Shown one piece after another: positions 1-8,490 of a stretch of 64,000 nucleotides of DNA (positions within the stretch are counted from its first letter, which is position 1; every line of letters starts with the position of its first letter). The notes under the pieces were generated by a model. That model was not told the origin of the DNA. It worked only from the letters and a program-made list of their open reading frames with translations, and did not search any database. A program made the position numbers and the translations under genes. Source of the stretch: Lysobacterales bacterium 15-68-25 (GTDB taxonomy: Bacteria > Pseudomonadota > Gammaproteobacteria > Xanthomonadales > Rhodanobacteraceae); NCBI GenBank assembly GCA_002279065.1, contig NCKB01000011.1, positions 1 through 64,000 on the forward strand. The letters are read 5' to 3'.

Positions 1-599
1 CCTGCCCTGACGCCAAACTGGCCGGCATCCATGCCGGCCACCCTTCGGGCTGATCCTCCGCCCGGCCGCCGCTGCAGAGGGGAGGGAAGATCAAAAGCCG
101 CGCGCTACGCGCGCCCGGGCTCGGCGATCGCTCACGCGATCGCCGAGCATTTGCTCTTGCTCTTGGCCTTGCTGTTGTTGCCTTTGCCTTTGCCTTCGTC
201 TTTGCCGTTGCCTGTGATCTTCACCCCCCCTTGTGAGGCGGTGAGTCGCGGACGACAGGCCCGCAGGGGCATCGGCAGGGACGCCGATGCCTTTTCGTCA
301 GTGCATGGATGCACTGTCGAAAAGCCCGGCCGCGGCTCACGGACTTGCCGGGCTTAGCCCGGCAAGCGCCGAGGAGGGTCGCCTTCTCTTTGGTTACTTT
401 CTCTTGGCGACCCAAGAGAAAGTGACTCGGGCGCCGAAGGCGTACGAAAGCCTTGGCTTTTCATGAGCGCACTTCCCGGCAGCTAGTGGGGACTGCATCA
501 AGCGGTGGGAATTGCAGTGGATGAAGAACAGATAACGATGCGAACGCCCTCCACGGTCACTCGATCAAGCCCAGACCATCCCCGCAACGCGAAACGGCC
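1..599. other. Intergenic region without a supported gene
   Basis: Short frames on both strands show no recognisable domain, no convincing ribosome binding site and biased low-complexity translations. Positions 150-210 carry a run of CTTGC/CTTTGC-type tandem units. A hairpin repeat at 396-423 is listed separately. The rest looks like degenerate repeat-rich spacer ahead of the convergent phosphodiesterase gene. The window starts here, so a feature to the left could extend in. Confidence 0.6.
396..423. repeat. Perfect 12-bp hairpin, dispersed-repeat type
   Basis: ACTTTCTCTTGG, loop CGAC, then CCAAGAGAAAGT: a perfect 12-bp inverted repeat. Very similar CTTTCTCTTGG hairpins are scattered between genes in Xanthomonadales genomes (from memory, not searched). 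It may act as a terminator or be a mobile repeat remnant; there is no T-run. Confidence 0.6.
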
Positions 600-1847
600 T
601 CAGCGCGCCGCCGGCACCAGCATGTCCTCCACCTGCCGGTAATCGCCGTCGTTGCGCTCGGGCACGATGTGCAGCAGGTGGGTCATCAGCGGGTAGACGT
701 CCACGTTCGGGAACTCAGGCACCACCACGTGATGGCGGAAGTCCGGCCCGTGGGCCAGGAACAGCGCGCGCATCGCCGGGTCGTCGTTGTCGAAGCCGTG
801 CTCGCCCCAGATCGGCTTGCCGTGATGGAGCATGCTGCGGGTGTTGCTGGTGATCAGCCAGCCGGTCTGCGCCAGGCAGAACAACGGCGGCACCCGCGCG
901 TTGTGGCCGTAGTGCAGGTGGGCCGGGATGTCCGATTTCTTCCAGCACTGCATGTGCGGGTGCGGGCGCAGCAGGGCGTTCGCCACTTCGGCCTCGTGGC
1001 CGGGCGCCGGGATGATCCCGGAGATCGCGCCGGTGGACACCACCGTGGCATGCCCCGGCACGATCAGCTCGTCGAGGAAGATGCGCTGGTCCGGCGGTGT
1101 CAGCGCCATGCCGTGGTCGGCCACCACGATCAGGTCGATGCGGTCGTACAGCCCGCGCTGCTTGAGCCCCGCCGCCAGCCGCGCCAGCGCCGTATCGACC
1201 TGGCCGATCGCTTCGTTGGTCTGCGGCGAATCGGGGCCGTAATAGTGGCCGGCCGTGTCCACCGCCTCGAAGTACAGCGTGAGCAGTTGCGGGCGCTGCG
1301 CGGCCGGCAGGTCCAGCCAGGAAAGAACCTTGTCCACGCGTACGTCGTACGGCATGTCGCCGTCGTACAGCAGCCAGTGGTCGGGACGTATGCCGTGGAT
1401 CGCGGCTTCCGAACCGGGCCAGAACATCGTGGCGGTGTGCAGCCCCTGCTTCTGCGCGGTCACCCAGATCGGCTCGGCCTCATTCCACCAGCGCGCGTCG
1501 CCCACCGCCTTGCGGTTGCCCAGGCTGAAGCGACCCAGCGTGGGATCGGCCATCGAGTTGTCGACGATGCCGTGGTCGTCCGGGTAGCGCCCGGTCACCA
1601 GGGTGTAGTGGTTGGGGAACGTGAGGGACGGAAACGACGGCTGCATCGCCTTCGCGCGCACACCCTCGTCGGCCAGCGACGAGAGTGTGGGCGAGCGGCC
1701 GCGGTCGAGGTAGTCGGCGCGGAAGCCGTCGATCGAGACCAGCAGCACCGTCGCCGGCGTGGCCGGGCGTGTGGCGGGGGCGTGTGGCGCCGTGGCGCAA
1801 CCGGCCAGCAGGGCGACGGCGGCGCAGCAGAGGGATCGGAAGAACAT
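600..1847 (-). CDS. Ectonucleotide pyrophosphatase/phosphodiesterase (NPP) lipoprotein, copy 1
   Basis: Alkaline-phosphatase-superfamily phosphodiesterase of 415 aa, expected to hydrolyse nucleotide phosphodiester or pyrophosphate bonds in the periplasm. The chosen ATG at 1847 gives a lipoprotein signal with lipobox LLAGC (Cys17); a longer in-frame start at 1910 would bury it. Metal and catalytic residues of the family are visible: Asp40 in SIDGF, nucleophile Thr76 in SLTFPNH, DTAGHYYGP, VVADHGM and GEHGFDND. It is closely related to the next gene and on the same strand, so the two are a tandem duplication. The fold was solved for the Xanthomonas NPP; the substrate here is not known. Confidence 0.9.
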   Translation of the reverse strand: MFFRSLCCAAVALLAGCATAPHAPATRPATPATVLLVSIDGFRADYLDRGRSPTLSSLADEGVRAKAMQPSFPSLTFPNHYTLVTGRYPDDHGIVDNSMADPTLGRFSLGNRKAVGDARWWNEAEPIWVTAQKQGLHTATMFWPGSEAAIHGIRPDHWLLYDGDMPYDVRVDKVLSWLDLPAAQRPQLLTLYFEAVDTAGHYYGPDSPQTNEAIGQVDTALARLAAGLKQRGLYDRIDLIVVADHGMALTPPDQRIFLDELIVPGHATVVSTGAISGIIPAPGHEAEVANALLRPHPHMQCWKKSDIPAHLHYGHNARVPPLFCLAQTGWLITSNTRSMLHHGKPIWGEHGFDNDDPAMRALFLAHGPDFRHHVVVPEFPNVDVYPLMTHLLHIVPERNDGDYRQVEDMLVPAAR

Positions 1848-1958
1848 GCGGGGGCGAGTCGTGAAAGGGGAAGGGTCAGCGATGATGGACAGCCATGTCG
1901 CACACGCCATGGCCCGATTGGCCTATGGCGTTTTTTCCCTGTCGTCGCGCCGTCACGC

Positions 1959-3218
1959 TCATCGCGCCGCTGGCACCAGCATGTCCTTCATCTGGCCGTA
2001 GTCGCCGTCGTTCGGCCGCGGCTCCAGCCCCAACAGGTGCGCCATCAGCGGGTAGACGTCCACGTTCGGGAATGCCGGATACACCACGCCCCGCTCGAAC
2101 GCCGGGCCGTGCCCCACGAACAGCGCGCCCATGCGCGGGTCGGCGTTGTCGTAGCCGTGTTCGCCGCGGGTGCCCGTCTGCGGGTGCCGGCGCATGTAGC
2201 CCTCGGTGGAGATCGTCCAGCCGGTATCGGCCAGGCACAGCAGTTGCGGCACGCGCGGGTTGCGGCCGTAGGCGAGTCGGGCCGGCACGCGCGACTTGTC
2301 CCAGCATTGCATGTGCGCGTGCGCGTGCGCCTGCTCCATGCGTGCCTCGATCGCGGCGAAGTCGGTGCCGGGTTTCGGGTCGATGCCGGCCAGCACGCCG
2401 GCCGTCACCAGCGTCACCTGGTCCAGCGGCAGCAGGTGATCCAGCGTGATCACGTGGCCCACCGGCACCGCCGCCATGCCGTGGTCGGACACCACGATGA
2501 GGTTCATGTGATCGAGCAGGCCGCGCCGGCGCAGCCCGGCGACCAGCCGGCCCAGCGCCTCGTCGGTGTCGCGCAGCGCCTGGTTCACCTGCGGCGAATC
2601 CGGGCCGTAGTCGTGGCCGGCGTGGTCCACGGCGTCGAAGTACAGGGTGAGGAAGCCCGGTCGCCGGTCGCCCGGCAGGTCCAGCCAGGCCAGCACCTGG
2701 TCCACGCGCCTGTCGGCGGTGACGGCGCCCTCGTACGGGCGCCAGTGGTCCGGGTGCATGCCCTGGATGTCGGCCTCGGTGCCGGGCCAGAACATCGTCG
2801 CGGTCTTCACGCCATGCCGGTCGGCGCTCACCCACAACGGGGTGGCCTCGTCCCACCAGCGGCCATCGCTTACCGCCCTGCGGTTCTTCAGGTCGAAGTG
2901 GCCCAGCCGCGGGTCTTCCATCGTGTTGTGCACGATGCCGTGGTGGTCCGGACGCAGGCCGGTCACCAGCGTGTAGTGGTTCGGAAAGGTCAGTGAGGGG
3001 AACGAAGGCTGCATGCTCTGTGCGCGCACGCCGTCGCGGGCCAGCGCAACGAGGTTCGGGCTGAAGCCGCGGTCCAGGTAGTCGTGGCGGTATCCGTCGA
3101 TCGAGATCAGCAGCAGCGGGGCGGGGCGATGGTCCCCGGCATCCCGGGCCGGGGTGCCCGCGCACGCGGCGATGAACGGCAGCAGTGCGAGGGCGAGTAA
3201 ACGGAACAGGATTTTCAT
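1959..3218 (-). CDS. Ectonucleotide pyrophosphatase/phosphodiesterase (NPP) lipoprotein, copy 2
   Basis: Second NPP-family enzyme (419 aa), upstream of copy 1 with a 111-bp gap, so probably co-transcribed. The ATG at 3218 starts a lipoprotein signal ending in IAAC (Cys19); the frame is open far upstream but without a signal, so the short start is preferred. It keeps Asp41 (SIDGY), nucleophile Thr77 (SLTFPNH), DHAGHDYGP, VVSDHGM and GEHGYDN. The two copies share most motifs but differ around the substrate pocket, for example DTAGHYY against DHAGHDY, so they may prefer different nucleotides or phosphodiesters (inference). Confidence 0.9.
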   Translation of the reverse strand: MKILFRLLALALLPFIAACAGTPARDAGDHRPAPLLLISIDGYRHDYLDRGFSPNLVALARDGVRAQSMQPSFPSLTFPNHYTLVTGLRPDHHGIVHNTMEDPRLGHFDLKNRRAVSDGRWWDEATPLWVSADRHGVKTATMFWPGTEADIQGMHPDHWRPYEGAVTADRRVDQVLAWLDLPGDRRPGFLTLYFDAVDHAGHDYGPDSPQVNQALRDTDEALGRLVAGLRRRGLLDHMNLIVVSDHGMAAVPVGHVITLDHLLPLDQVTLVTAGVLAGIDPKPGTDFAAIEARMEQAHAHAHMQCWDKSRVPARLAYGRNPRVPQLLCLADTGWTISTEGYMRRHPQTGTRGEHGYDNADPRMGALFVGHGPAFERGVVYPAFPNVDVYPLMAHLLGLEPRPNDGDYGQMKDMLVPAAR

Positions 3219-3278
3219 GCGTTGAAACCTAGGATCCACATCCACGACAACGCGCCATGATCGCGCACAGGTGTGACA

Positions 3279-3701
3279 ATGACACGCTCCCGCCCGCTCC
3301 CCGGATGCCTCGCCGCAGCTGCCCTGGCCGTGCTGGTCGTGGGTTCCGCGCATGCCCAGTCCACCGCGCCGGCCCCGCGTCCGGTACTGATCCAGCCGAC
3401 CAGCCCGCAGCAGCGCTTCCGCCAGGCCGTGCAGCAGAACCAGGTGAGCGACCAGCTGCGCAAGAGCCAGCTCGAGCACACGCTGACCCAGCAGACCATC
3501 GAGAGCACGCGACGCAAGCCGGGCAGCGCCACCTCGAACGACAAGCAGGTGGACAACGCCAAGCTGGCGCAGGAGCAGCTCTACAACGCCCAGCAGCGCG
3601 ACCGCGTGCAGCGTTACAGCGATGCCCTGATGGCGCAGCCGGTGCCGCACGCGGCCACGACCAGCGCACCGGCCAAGAGCTCCAGCGCCGGCGGCCGCTG
3701 A
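3279..3701 (+). CDS. Small exported protein of unknown function
   Basis: 140 aa with a clear Sec signal peptide ending AHAQ near residue 27, then a polar Gln/Lys/Arg-rich helical region (residues about 45-120) and an Ala/Ser-rich tail. No family recognised. The start could be GTG at 3273 or ATG at 3279; both give the same signal. It is divergent from the NPP pair with about 60 bp between starts, and is followed by a GC-rich hairpin. Probably a periplasmic helical protein. Confidence 0.65.
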   Translation: MTRSRPLPGCLAAAALAVLVVGSAHAQSTAPAPRPVLIQPTSPQQRFRQAVQQNQVSDQLRKSQLEHTLTQQTIESTRRKPGSATSNDKQVDNAKLAQEQLYNAQQRDRVQRYSDALMAQPVPHAATTSAPAKSSSAGGR

Positions 3702-3729
3702 TCGGCGATACCGGGGTTCGTGGTGGCAC

Positions 3730-3748
3730 GGGGCGCCTTTGGCGCCCC
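3730..3748. terminator. GC-rich hairpin between convergent genes
   Basis: GGGGCGCC, loop TTT, GGCGCCCC: a perfect 8-bp stem placed between the ends of the exported small protein and the Lnt-like gene. No T-run follows, so termination is inferred from its position. Confidence 0.5.
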
Positions 3749-3785
3749 ACTTCGTCACCGGCCTTTCGTCACGCGGCAGGCGGGC

Positions 3786-5225
3786 TCATGCGCCGCCTGG
3801 GTTGCCTGCGTGCCGCGGGGTCATGGCCAGCACCAGCAACCCCATCAGCGCGGCCAGGTCGAGCCAGGCGAACCAGTCGCCCCAGCGGGCGTAAAGCGTG
3901 TGGGTCTCGCGCAGCGGCAGTTCGCCGACCAGCTCGGCATCGTGCCGTTCGCTCGACGCCTCGGCCACCACGCGGCCGCGGTCGTCGCTCAGGGTGAGGC
4001 GGCCGGAGCGCGCCGCGCGTGCGATGGCGAAGCCGCTCTCCACCCCGCGCATGATCGCCATGCGGCTGTGCAGCCAGCCGTCGACGCTGAAGTCCCACGC
4101 CGGTACCAGCAGCAGCTGCGCATCGCGCATCGCATAGGCGCGACCGATGTCGTGGAAATCCATGTCCTTGCAGATCGCCAGGCCGATGCGTGGCTCGCCA
4201 TCCAGCATCCGGTAGCCGTCGCCCGGCGTGTACTGCTTCTCGAACCCCGGGATCAGGTGATGCTTGCTGTAGGTGAGCGGCATCGCGGCGCCCGGTGCGA
4301 ACGCCATCGCCATGTTGCGCTCGGCACGCGGGTCGCCCTTCGCGTCGATGCCGGCATCCACGATGAGGTGATGGCGCTGTGCGGCATCCGCGAACGCGGG
4401 CACGGTCGCGTCATGCGTGGCGAACACGGTCTCCGGAATCACCACGATCCGCGCGCCCGCCGCCGCCAGACGATCGATCGCCGCGACATAGCGCGCCTCG
4501 AGCGCCTGTCCGTCGGCGTCGTGCAGGGCGGGGCGGATCGGCTTTTCCAGCGAGACCAGGCCCACCCGCACCTGCGTGGTGGCCGGGGCCTGCAGCCGCC
4601 ATCCACCGAAGCCGAGCGCCGCAACGAGCAACGCCGGGGCGATCGTCGCCACCGTCGCGCGGCCGCGCGTCGACATCCGCGGCGCGGCGAGCACGGCCAG
4701 CGCGGCCGGAACGAGCAGCAGCAGGAAGCCGATGCCCCACAGGCCGGTGACCGCCGCCAGCTGCAGGACGGCCAGCGCATCCATCTGCGTGTAGGCGATG
4801 CTGCCGAACGTGCCGTGCGGCGAGAACTGCGTGTTGATGTATTCGATCGTCACCCACAGCGCAGGCACGGCCAGTGCCGCGGCGACCGGGCGATCGCGGG
4901 CGAGCAGGCGACGAAACAGCAGCGTGCACAGCGCCAGCATCAGGCCCGGCCCGGCGATCACCGGCACGATCGTCGTCATCGGCAGGCCGATGTAGCCGTG
5001 CAGGTAGGTCCACAGGTTCAGTCCGCCCAGCGCGTAAGCCGCGAACGCGGCCAGCGCGGCCCAGCGGCGCCGTACGCGGGGCGCCAGCAGCAGCGCCGGC
5101 AGCGGCGCCAGCCAGGTCAGCCACCACCGCGGCTGCAGGCCGCTGCCGAACCACCAGCCCAGCGCCGACAGAGCGACCGCGAGCAGGCCCAGGGCCAGCC
5201 ATTTGCGATCAAGCTTTGATGCCAT
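3786..5225 (-). CDS. Apolipoprotein N-acyltransferase-like membrane protein (nitrilase fold)
   Basis: 479 aa: several hydrophobic segments in residues 1-205, then a carbon-nitrogen hydrolase domain (about 218-445) and a C-terminal membrane segment, the layout of Lnt. The triad can be placed as Glu265 (PETVF), Lys321 (YSKHHLIPGFE) and Cys352 (LAICKDMDF). Canonical Lnt adds the third acyl chain to lipoproteins. Here the usual ICYE around the nucleophile reads ICKD, so this may be a second, specialised Lnt-like enzyme rather than the housekeeping one. The first 17 bp overlap the end of the TetR gene upstream, so the two are likely one transcript. Confidence 0.75.
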   Translation of the reverse strand: MASKLDRKWLALGLLAVALSALGWWFGSGLQPRWWLTWLAPLPALLLAPRVRRRWAALAAFAAYALGGLNLWTYLHGYIGLPMTTIVPVIAGPGLMLALCTLLFRRLLARDRPVAAALAVPALWVTIEYINTQFSPHGTFGSIAYTQMDALAVLQLAAVTGLWGIGFLLLLVPAALAVLAAPRMSTRGRATVATIAPALLVAALGFGGWRLQAPATTQVRVGLVSLEKPIRPALHDADGQALEARYVAAIDRLAAAGARIVVIPETVFATHDATVPAFADAAQRHHLIVDAGIDAKGDPRAERNMAMAFAPGAAMPLTYSKHHLIPGFEKQYTPGDGYRMLDGEPRIGLAICKDMDFHDIGRAYAMRDAQLLLVPAWDFSVDGWLHSRMAIMRGVESGFAIARAARSGRLTLSDDRGRVVAEASSERHDAELVGELPLRETHTLYARWGDWFAWLDLAALMGLLVLAMTPRHAGNPGGA

Positions 5226-5790
5226 CGATCACCCTCCGTAGCGAAGCGAGATAGAAGGCGCGGAACTGCGCCTCGTCGTAGCTGAAGCGACCGGCCCGAT
5301 ACAGCGCGATCAGGCCGTGCGAGTGCGCCCACAGCGTCATCGCCACGTCCCACGGATCGTCCGCGCGCAGCACGCCGGCGCGGATGCCCTCGTCGATCGC
5401 ATCGGCGATCACGGTGAGCGTGGGCGACTGGCGCGCGCGGAAATCCTCGGGGAAGCGGCGCGCGTCGTCGCGGCGCAGCGAGAACGCATGATCGAACAGG
5501 TGCGGATGCGCCAGCGCGTAGTCGAGGTACGGCGTCAGCAGTGCCTGCAGCCGTTCCAGCAGGTCCGGATGCGTCGCGTGCGCGGACCACTCGTGCGCGA
5601 TCGACTGGAAGCTGTCGTGGGACAGGCGCTTGAGCAGCGCCTCGCGGTTCGGAAAGTGACGGTAGATCGCCATCGGCGTGATGCCGACCGCATCGGCCAC
5701 GCGACGCATCGTGACCGCCTCGGCGCCGCCGCGCTCGAATAGCTTGAGCGCGGCGCGGAGGATCTTGTCGGCGGTGGTCGGGCGAGGCAT
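5209..5790 (-). CDS. TetR/AcrR family transcriptional regulator
   Basis: 193 aa. The N-terminal helix-turn-helix (residues about 8-55) carries the typical AVTMRRVADAVGITPMAIYRHF pattern (GITPMAIYRHF at its recognition helix). The C-terminal ligand domain is of the TetR_C type with WDVAMTLWAHSHGL. It overlaps the Lnt-like gene by 17 bp, so it probably regulates its own operon. A perfect palindrome abuts the start codon and no Shine-Dalgarno precedes the ATG, suggesting a leaderless, autorepressed transcript. The ligand cannot be predicted. Confidence 0.9.
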   Translation of the reverse strand: MPRPTTADKILRAALKLFERGGAEAVTMRRVADAVGITPMAIYRHFPNREALLKRLSHDSFQSIAHEWSAHATHPDLLERLQALLTPYLDYALAHPHLFDHAFSLRRDDARRFPEDFRARQSPTLTVIADAIDEGIRAGVLRADDPWDVAMTLWAHSHGLIALYRAGRFSYDEAQFRAFYLASLRRVIDGIKA

Positions 5791-5805
5791 GTATACAGTG
5801 TATAC
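5791..5805. promoter_or_regulatory. Palindromic operator at the TetR start codon
   Basis: GTATACAGTGTATAC, a perfect 7+1+7 inverted repeat directly upstream of the TetR ATG. On the coding (minus) strand it contains TATACA/TACACT, which could be the -10 of a leaderless promoter. Size and position fit a TetR-family autoregulatory operator (inference). Confidence 0.7.
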
Positions 5806-5861
5806 GTGCGGCGCCGGCCGTCGTCAATCGGCCTCGTGGCGCCGGTCGGGCGCCTTGCGCC

Positions 5862-6368
5862 TCAACCGAACAGGTCGCCCCGCGCCACGCGCGCTTCCAG
5901 CCCCAGCAGCAGGCGCTTGTTCGGCAAGCCGCCACCGAAGCCGGTGAGGCTGCCGTTGGCGCCGATCACCCGATGGCATGGCACCACGATCGGCAGCGGG
6001 TTCGCGCCGTTCGCCGCGCCCACCGCCCGCGCCGCGCCGGGATCGCCCACGCGCCGCGCCAGTTCGCCGTAGCTGATCGTCTCGCCGTAGGGGATGCGTG
6101 CCAGTTCGCGCCACACCGCCAGCTGGAACGGCGTGCCGAGCGGATGCAGCGGCAGGTCGAACGCGGTGCGGGTGCCGGCGAAGTATGCCTCCAGCGCTTC
6201 GCGCGCGAATGCCAGCGCGGCCGGGTCGTGCACCCATCCGGCCGGTGCCGGTCCGTGGCCGCCTCGCCCCTCGAAATGGATGCCGCGCAGGCCCTGCGCA
6301 TCCGCGTTCAGGCGAAGCACGCCGCACGGCGAGGGCATGTCGAAGTAGTGGATCGCGTCGCGCTTCAT
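5862..6368 (-). CDS. ogt: Methylated-DNA--[protein]-cysteine S-methyltransferase
   Basis: 168-aa O6-alkylguanine DNA alkyltransferase of the Ogt type, a suicide repair protein that moves the alkyl group to its own cysteine. The active site PCHRVIG is at residues 130-136 (Cys131), preceded by the helix-turn-helix and recognition motifs (YGETISYGELA, ARAVGAANGANP). The start ATG overlaps the stop of the upstream Ada/AlkA gene by 4 bp (ATGA), so translation is coupled and both act in alkylation repair. Confidence 0.95.
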   Translation of the reverse strand: MKRDAIHYFDMPSPCGVLRLNADAQGLRGIHFEGRGGHGPAPAGWVHDPAALAFAREALEAYFAGTRTAFDLPLHPLGTPFQLAVWRELARIPYGETISYGELARRVGDPGAARAVGAANGANPLPIVVPCHRVIGANGSLTGFGGGLPNKRLLLGLEARVARGDLFG

Positions 6369-7861
6369 CGGGCAGCCTTCGTCTTCGGTGCCTCGCCCAC
6401 GCTGCGCCACAGGTGCATCACCGCGTAGGCGCGCCACGGACGCCAGGCCTCGGCACGCTGCTCCATCGCCCGGGTGCCCAGCGCATCGCCACCGGGGGCG
6501 GCGGCGCGGCGCAGGATCAGGTCCGCGGCGGGAAACGCATCCGGGTGACTCAGCCCGCGCATCGCCATGTAGTGGGCGGTCCACGCGCCGATGCCGGGCA
6601 GCGCCACCCAGCGCTCCACAAACGTATCCAGCGGCTGCTCCGGGCGGAAGTCGATGCGGCCGTCCAGCAACGCCTGCGCCACGCCGCGGATCGTCGCCGC
6701 GCGCGCGGTGGTGATGCCGAGCGCGCCCAGGTCCGCCTCGGCCAGCTGCGCGGCGGTGGGGAACAGCTTGGCCAGTCCCGGCTGCGGCGAAGCAGCCAGC
6801 GGGGTGCCGAAGCGCTCGACCACCCGCGCTGCCAGCGTGCGCGCGGCGGCCACGCTCACCTGCTGGCCGAGGATCGCGCGCACCGCGATCTCGAAGCCGT
6901 CCCAGCCGCCGGGCAGGCGTTGTCCCGGGTGCCGCCGCACCAGCGGGCCGAGCACGGCGTCGCGGCGGAACGCGGCGGCGATCGCCTGCGGTGCGGCGTC
7001 CAGGTCGAACATGCGGCGCAGCCGCGTCACCACCGTCAGTAGCCCGCCCGGTGGCACGCCGTGTATTTCCAGCCGCAGCGCGTGCTCGTCGGGCGCGCCC
7101 GCGCTTACCCGCAGCCACGAGGGCTTGGCAGGGTCGCCGAACACGCGCGCGTAGCTCGCCTCGTCCACCGCTTCCACGCCGGGCAGCGCGCGGCCACGCA
7201 GGAACGCGAGCAGCGCGGGAAAGTCGTACGGCGGGCGGTAGCCGAGCTTCAGCACCAGCGGCGCGCCGGCCGGTGCGCGCGGCAGCCGGCGCAGCTCGCG
7301 CGGGGCGATCCGGTTCGCCTGCGCGAACGCCGCGTTGAAGCGGCTCAGGCTGCCGAAGCCGGCCGCCATCGCCACCTCGGTCACCGGCATCGCCGTCTCG
7401 GTCAGCAACTGCTTGGCGAACAGCAGCCGGCGCGTGGTGTGCACGCGGATCGGCGGCACGCCGACATGCTCGACGAACAGCCGCCGCAACTGGCGCGCGC
7501 CCAGGTCCAGCCGCGCCGCCAGCGTGTCCACCGAGCCGTGCTCCAGTTCGCCGTGCTCGATCAGCGTCAACGCGCGCGCCACCGCGTGCTCGCCGCGCTG
7601 CCAGACGTCGTTGCCCGGCGCCAGCTCCGGCCGGCAGCGCAGGCAGGGGCGGAAGCCGTCGGCTTCCGCTGCGGCGGCGCTCGCGTAGTAGCGCACGTTC
7701 GCGGCCTTCGGCGATGGCGCCGGGCACACCGGGCGGCAGTAGATGTGCGTGCTGGTGACGGCGGTGAAGAACAGCCCGTCGAAGCGCGCGTCGCGGCTCA
7801 GCCGCGCCTGCTCGCAGGTGCGCGTGTCCAGCGGCTGGGGGAGGGTATCGGGAGCGTCCAT
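6365..7861 (-). CDS. Ada-type regulator fused to DNA-3-methyladenine glycosylase II (AlkA)
   Basis: 498 aa with three parts. An Ada metal-binding domain has the Zn cysteines Cys42, Cys46, Cys73 and Cys76; the first is the methyl-phosphotriester acceptor in Ada. An AraC-type DNA-binding region follows (about 90-190, with GFGSLSRFNAAF). Last come the AlkA N-terminal and HhH-GPD glycosylase domains, with LGQQVSVAAARTLA and the hairpin LPGIGAWTAHYMAMRG. It should sense methylated DNA, activate the adaptive response and excise alkylated bases. It forms a two-gene operon with ogt. This fusion is common in Proteobacteria. Confidence 0.93.
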   Translation of the reverse strand: MDAPDTLPQPLDTRTCEQARLSRDARFDGLFFTAVTSTHIYCRPVCPAPSPKAANVRYYASAAAAEADGFRPCLRCRPELAPGNDVWQRGEHAVARALTLIEHGELEHGSVDTLAARLDLGARQLRRLFVEHVGVPPIRVHTTRRLLFAKQLLTETAMPVTEVAMAAGFGSLSRFNAAFAQANRIAPRELRRLPRAPAGAPLVLKLGYRPPYDFPALLAFLRGRALPGVEAVDEASYARVFGDPAKPSWLRVSAGAPDEHALRLEIHGVPPGGLLTVVTRLRRMFDLDAAPQAIAAAFRRDAVLGPLVRRHPGQRLPGGWDGFEIAVRAILGQQVSVAAARTLAARVVERFGTPLAASPQPGLAKLFPTAAQLAEADLGALGITTARAATIRGVAQALLDGRIDFRPEQPLDTFVERWVALPGIGAWTAHYMAMRGLSHPDAFPAADLILRRAAAPGGDALGTRAMEQRAEAWRPWRAYAVMHLWRSVGEAPKTKAAR

Positions 7862-7917
7862 GCCGGCAGGCTAGCACCGCGTCGGCGACGGAACTCGCCG
7901 TTTTCGGACATCAATGC

Positions 7918-8412
7918 TCAGCGCGCTTCGGGGCAGGGTGCATCGCGGTGCCGGTCGAACTCGGCAAGCGCCGCCGGGTCCGCCGGCCGGCCTTCGTCGC
8001 CACCGTCGAACTGCACCCGCCACGCGCCGTCGCGACCGCGTCGCCACGTTGTCGCGAAGCGGCCGGTCACGGTGTGCGTCCGGCCATCCTGGCCGGTCGT
8101 CGTCATCACGTACGGGCCGCTCGACAGCGCCAGCCGGCCATCCGCGCTCGTCACCACGTGTGCCGGCTGCCAGTCCAGCTGCAGCGCCTTGCCGTCGATG
8201 ATCGGCGTCCACGCCTGCACGATCGCCGCCGGCCCGTGCTGCGGGTGTTCGCCGTTCGCGTCGAACACCGCATCCGCGGCGAGGAAGCGCCGGAACGCCG
8301 CCGCGTCGTGCTCGCGCACGCTGCGCGCGAACGCCTGTTCGCGCTGCCACACCTGGCAGGCCCGCGATGGGGTGGCGGTCGAGGTCATCAGCAAGGCAGC
8401 AAGCAGGATCAT
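7918..8412 (-). CDS. Exported NTF2-like (DUF4440/SnoaL-type) protein
   Basis: 164 aa from the ATG at 8412, which gives a short signal peptide (MILLAALLMTSTATPSRA); an earlier ATG at 8454 adds 14 residues without a function. The mature part matches the NTF2-like cone fold: a helical start (QREQAFARSVREHDAAAFRRF), FLAADAVFDANG, and a C-terminal WRRGRDGAWRVQFDGG. These domains bind small ligands or act as minor enzymes; no catalytic role can be assigned. It stands alone on its strand. Confidence 0.7.
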   Translation of the reverse strand: MILLAALLMTSTATPSRACQVWQREQAFARSVREHDAAAFRRFLAADAVFDANGEHPQHGPAAIVQAWTPIIDGKALQLDWQPAHVVTSADGRLALSSGPYVMTTTGQDGRTHTVTGRFATTWRRGRDGAWRVQFDGGDEGRPADPAALAEFDRHRDAPCPEAR

Positions 8413-8490
8413 CGACGGTGCTCCGCGTTCGTGTGTGCGGCGGAGCATCGGCATGCCGGGTCGCGGCCGCCAGTGCCGCCCGTCAGGGGC

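Noticed and set aside
31-357. Frame of about 108 codons with Leu/Pro-rich centre at the left end
   Set aside because: The Leu-rich stretch comes from the CTTGC/CTTTGC tandem units, not from a membrane protein.
669-2996. Long plus-strand frame of about 775 codons opposite the NPP genes
   Set aside because: It is the antisense shadow of two real genes, made open by GC-rich third positions; its translation is Arg/His/Gln-rich with no domain.
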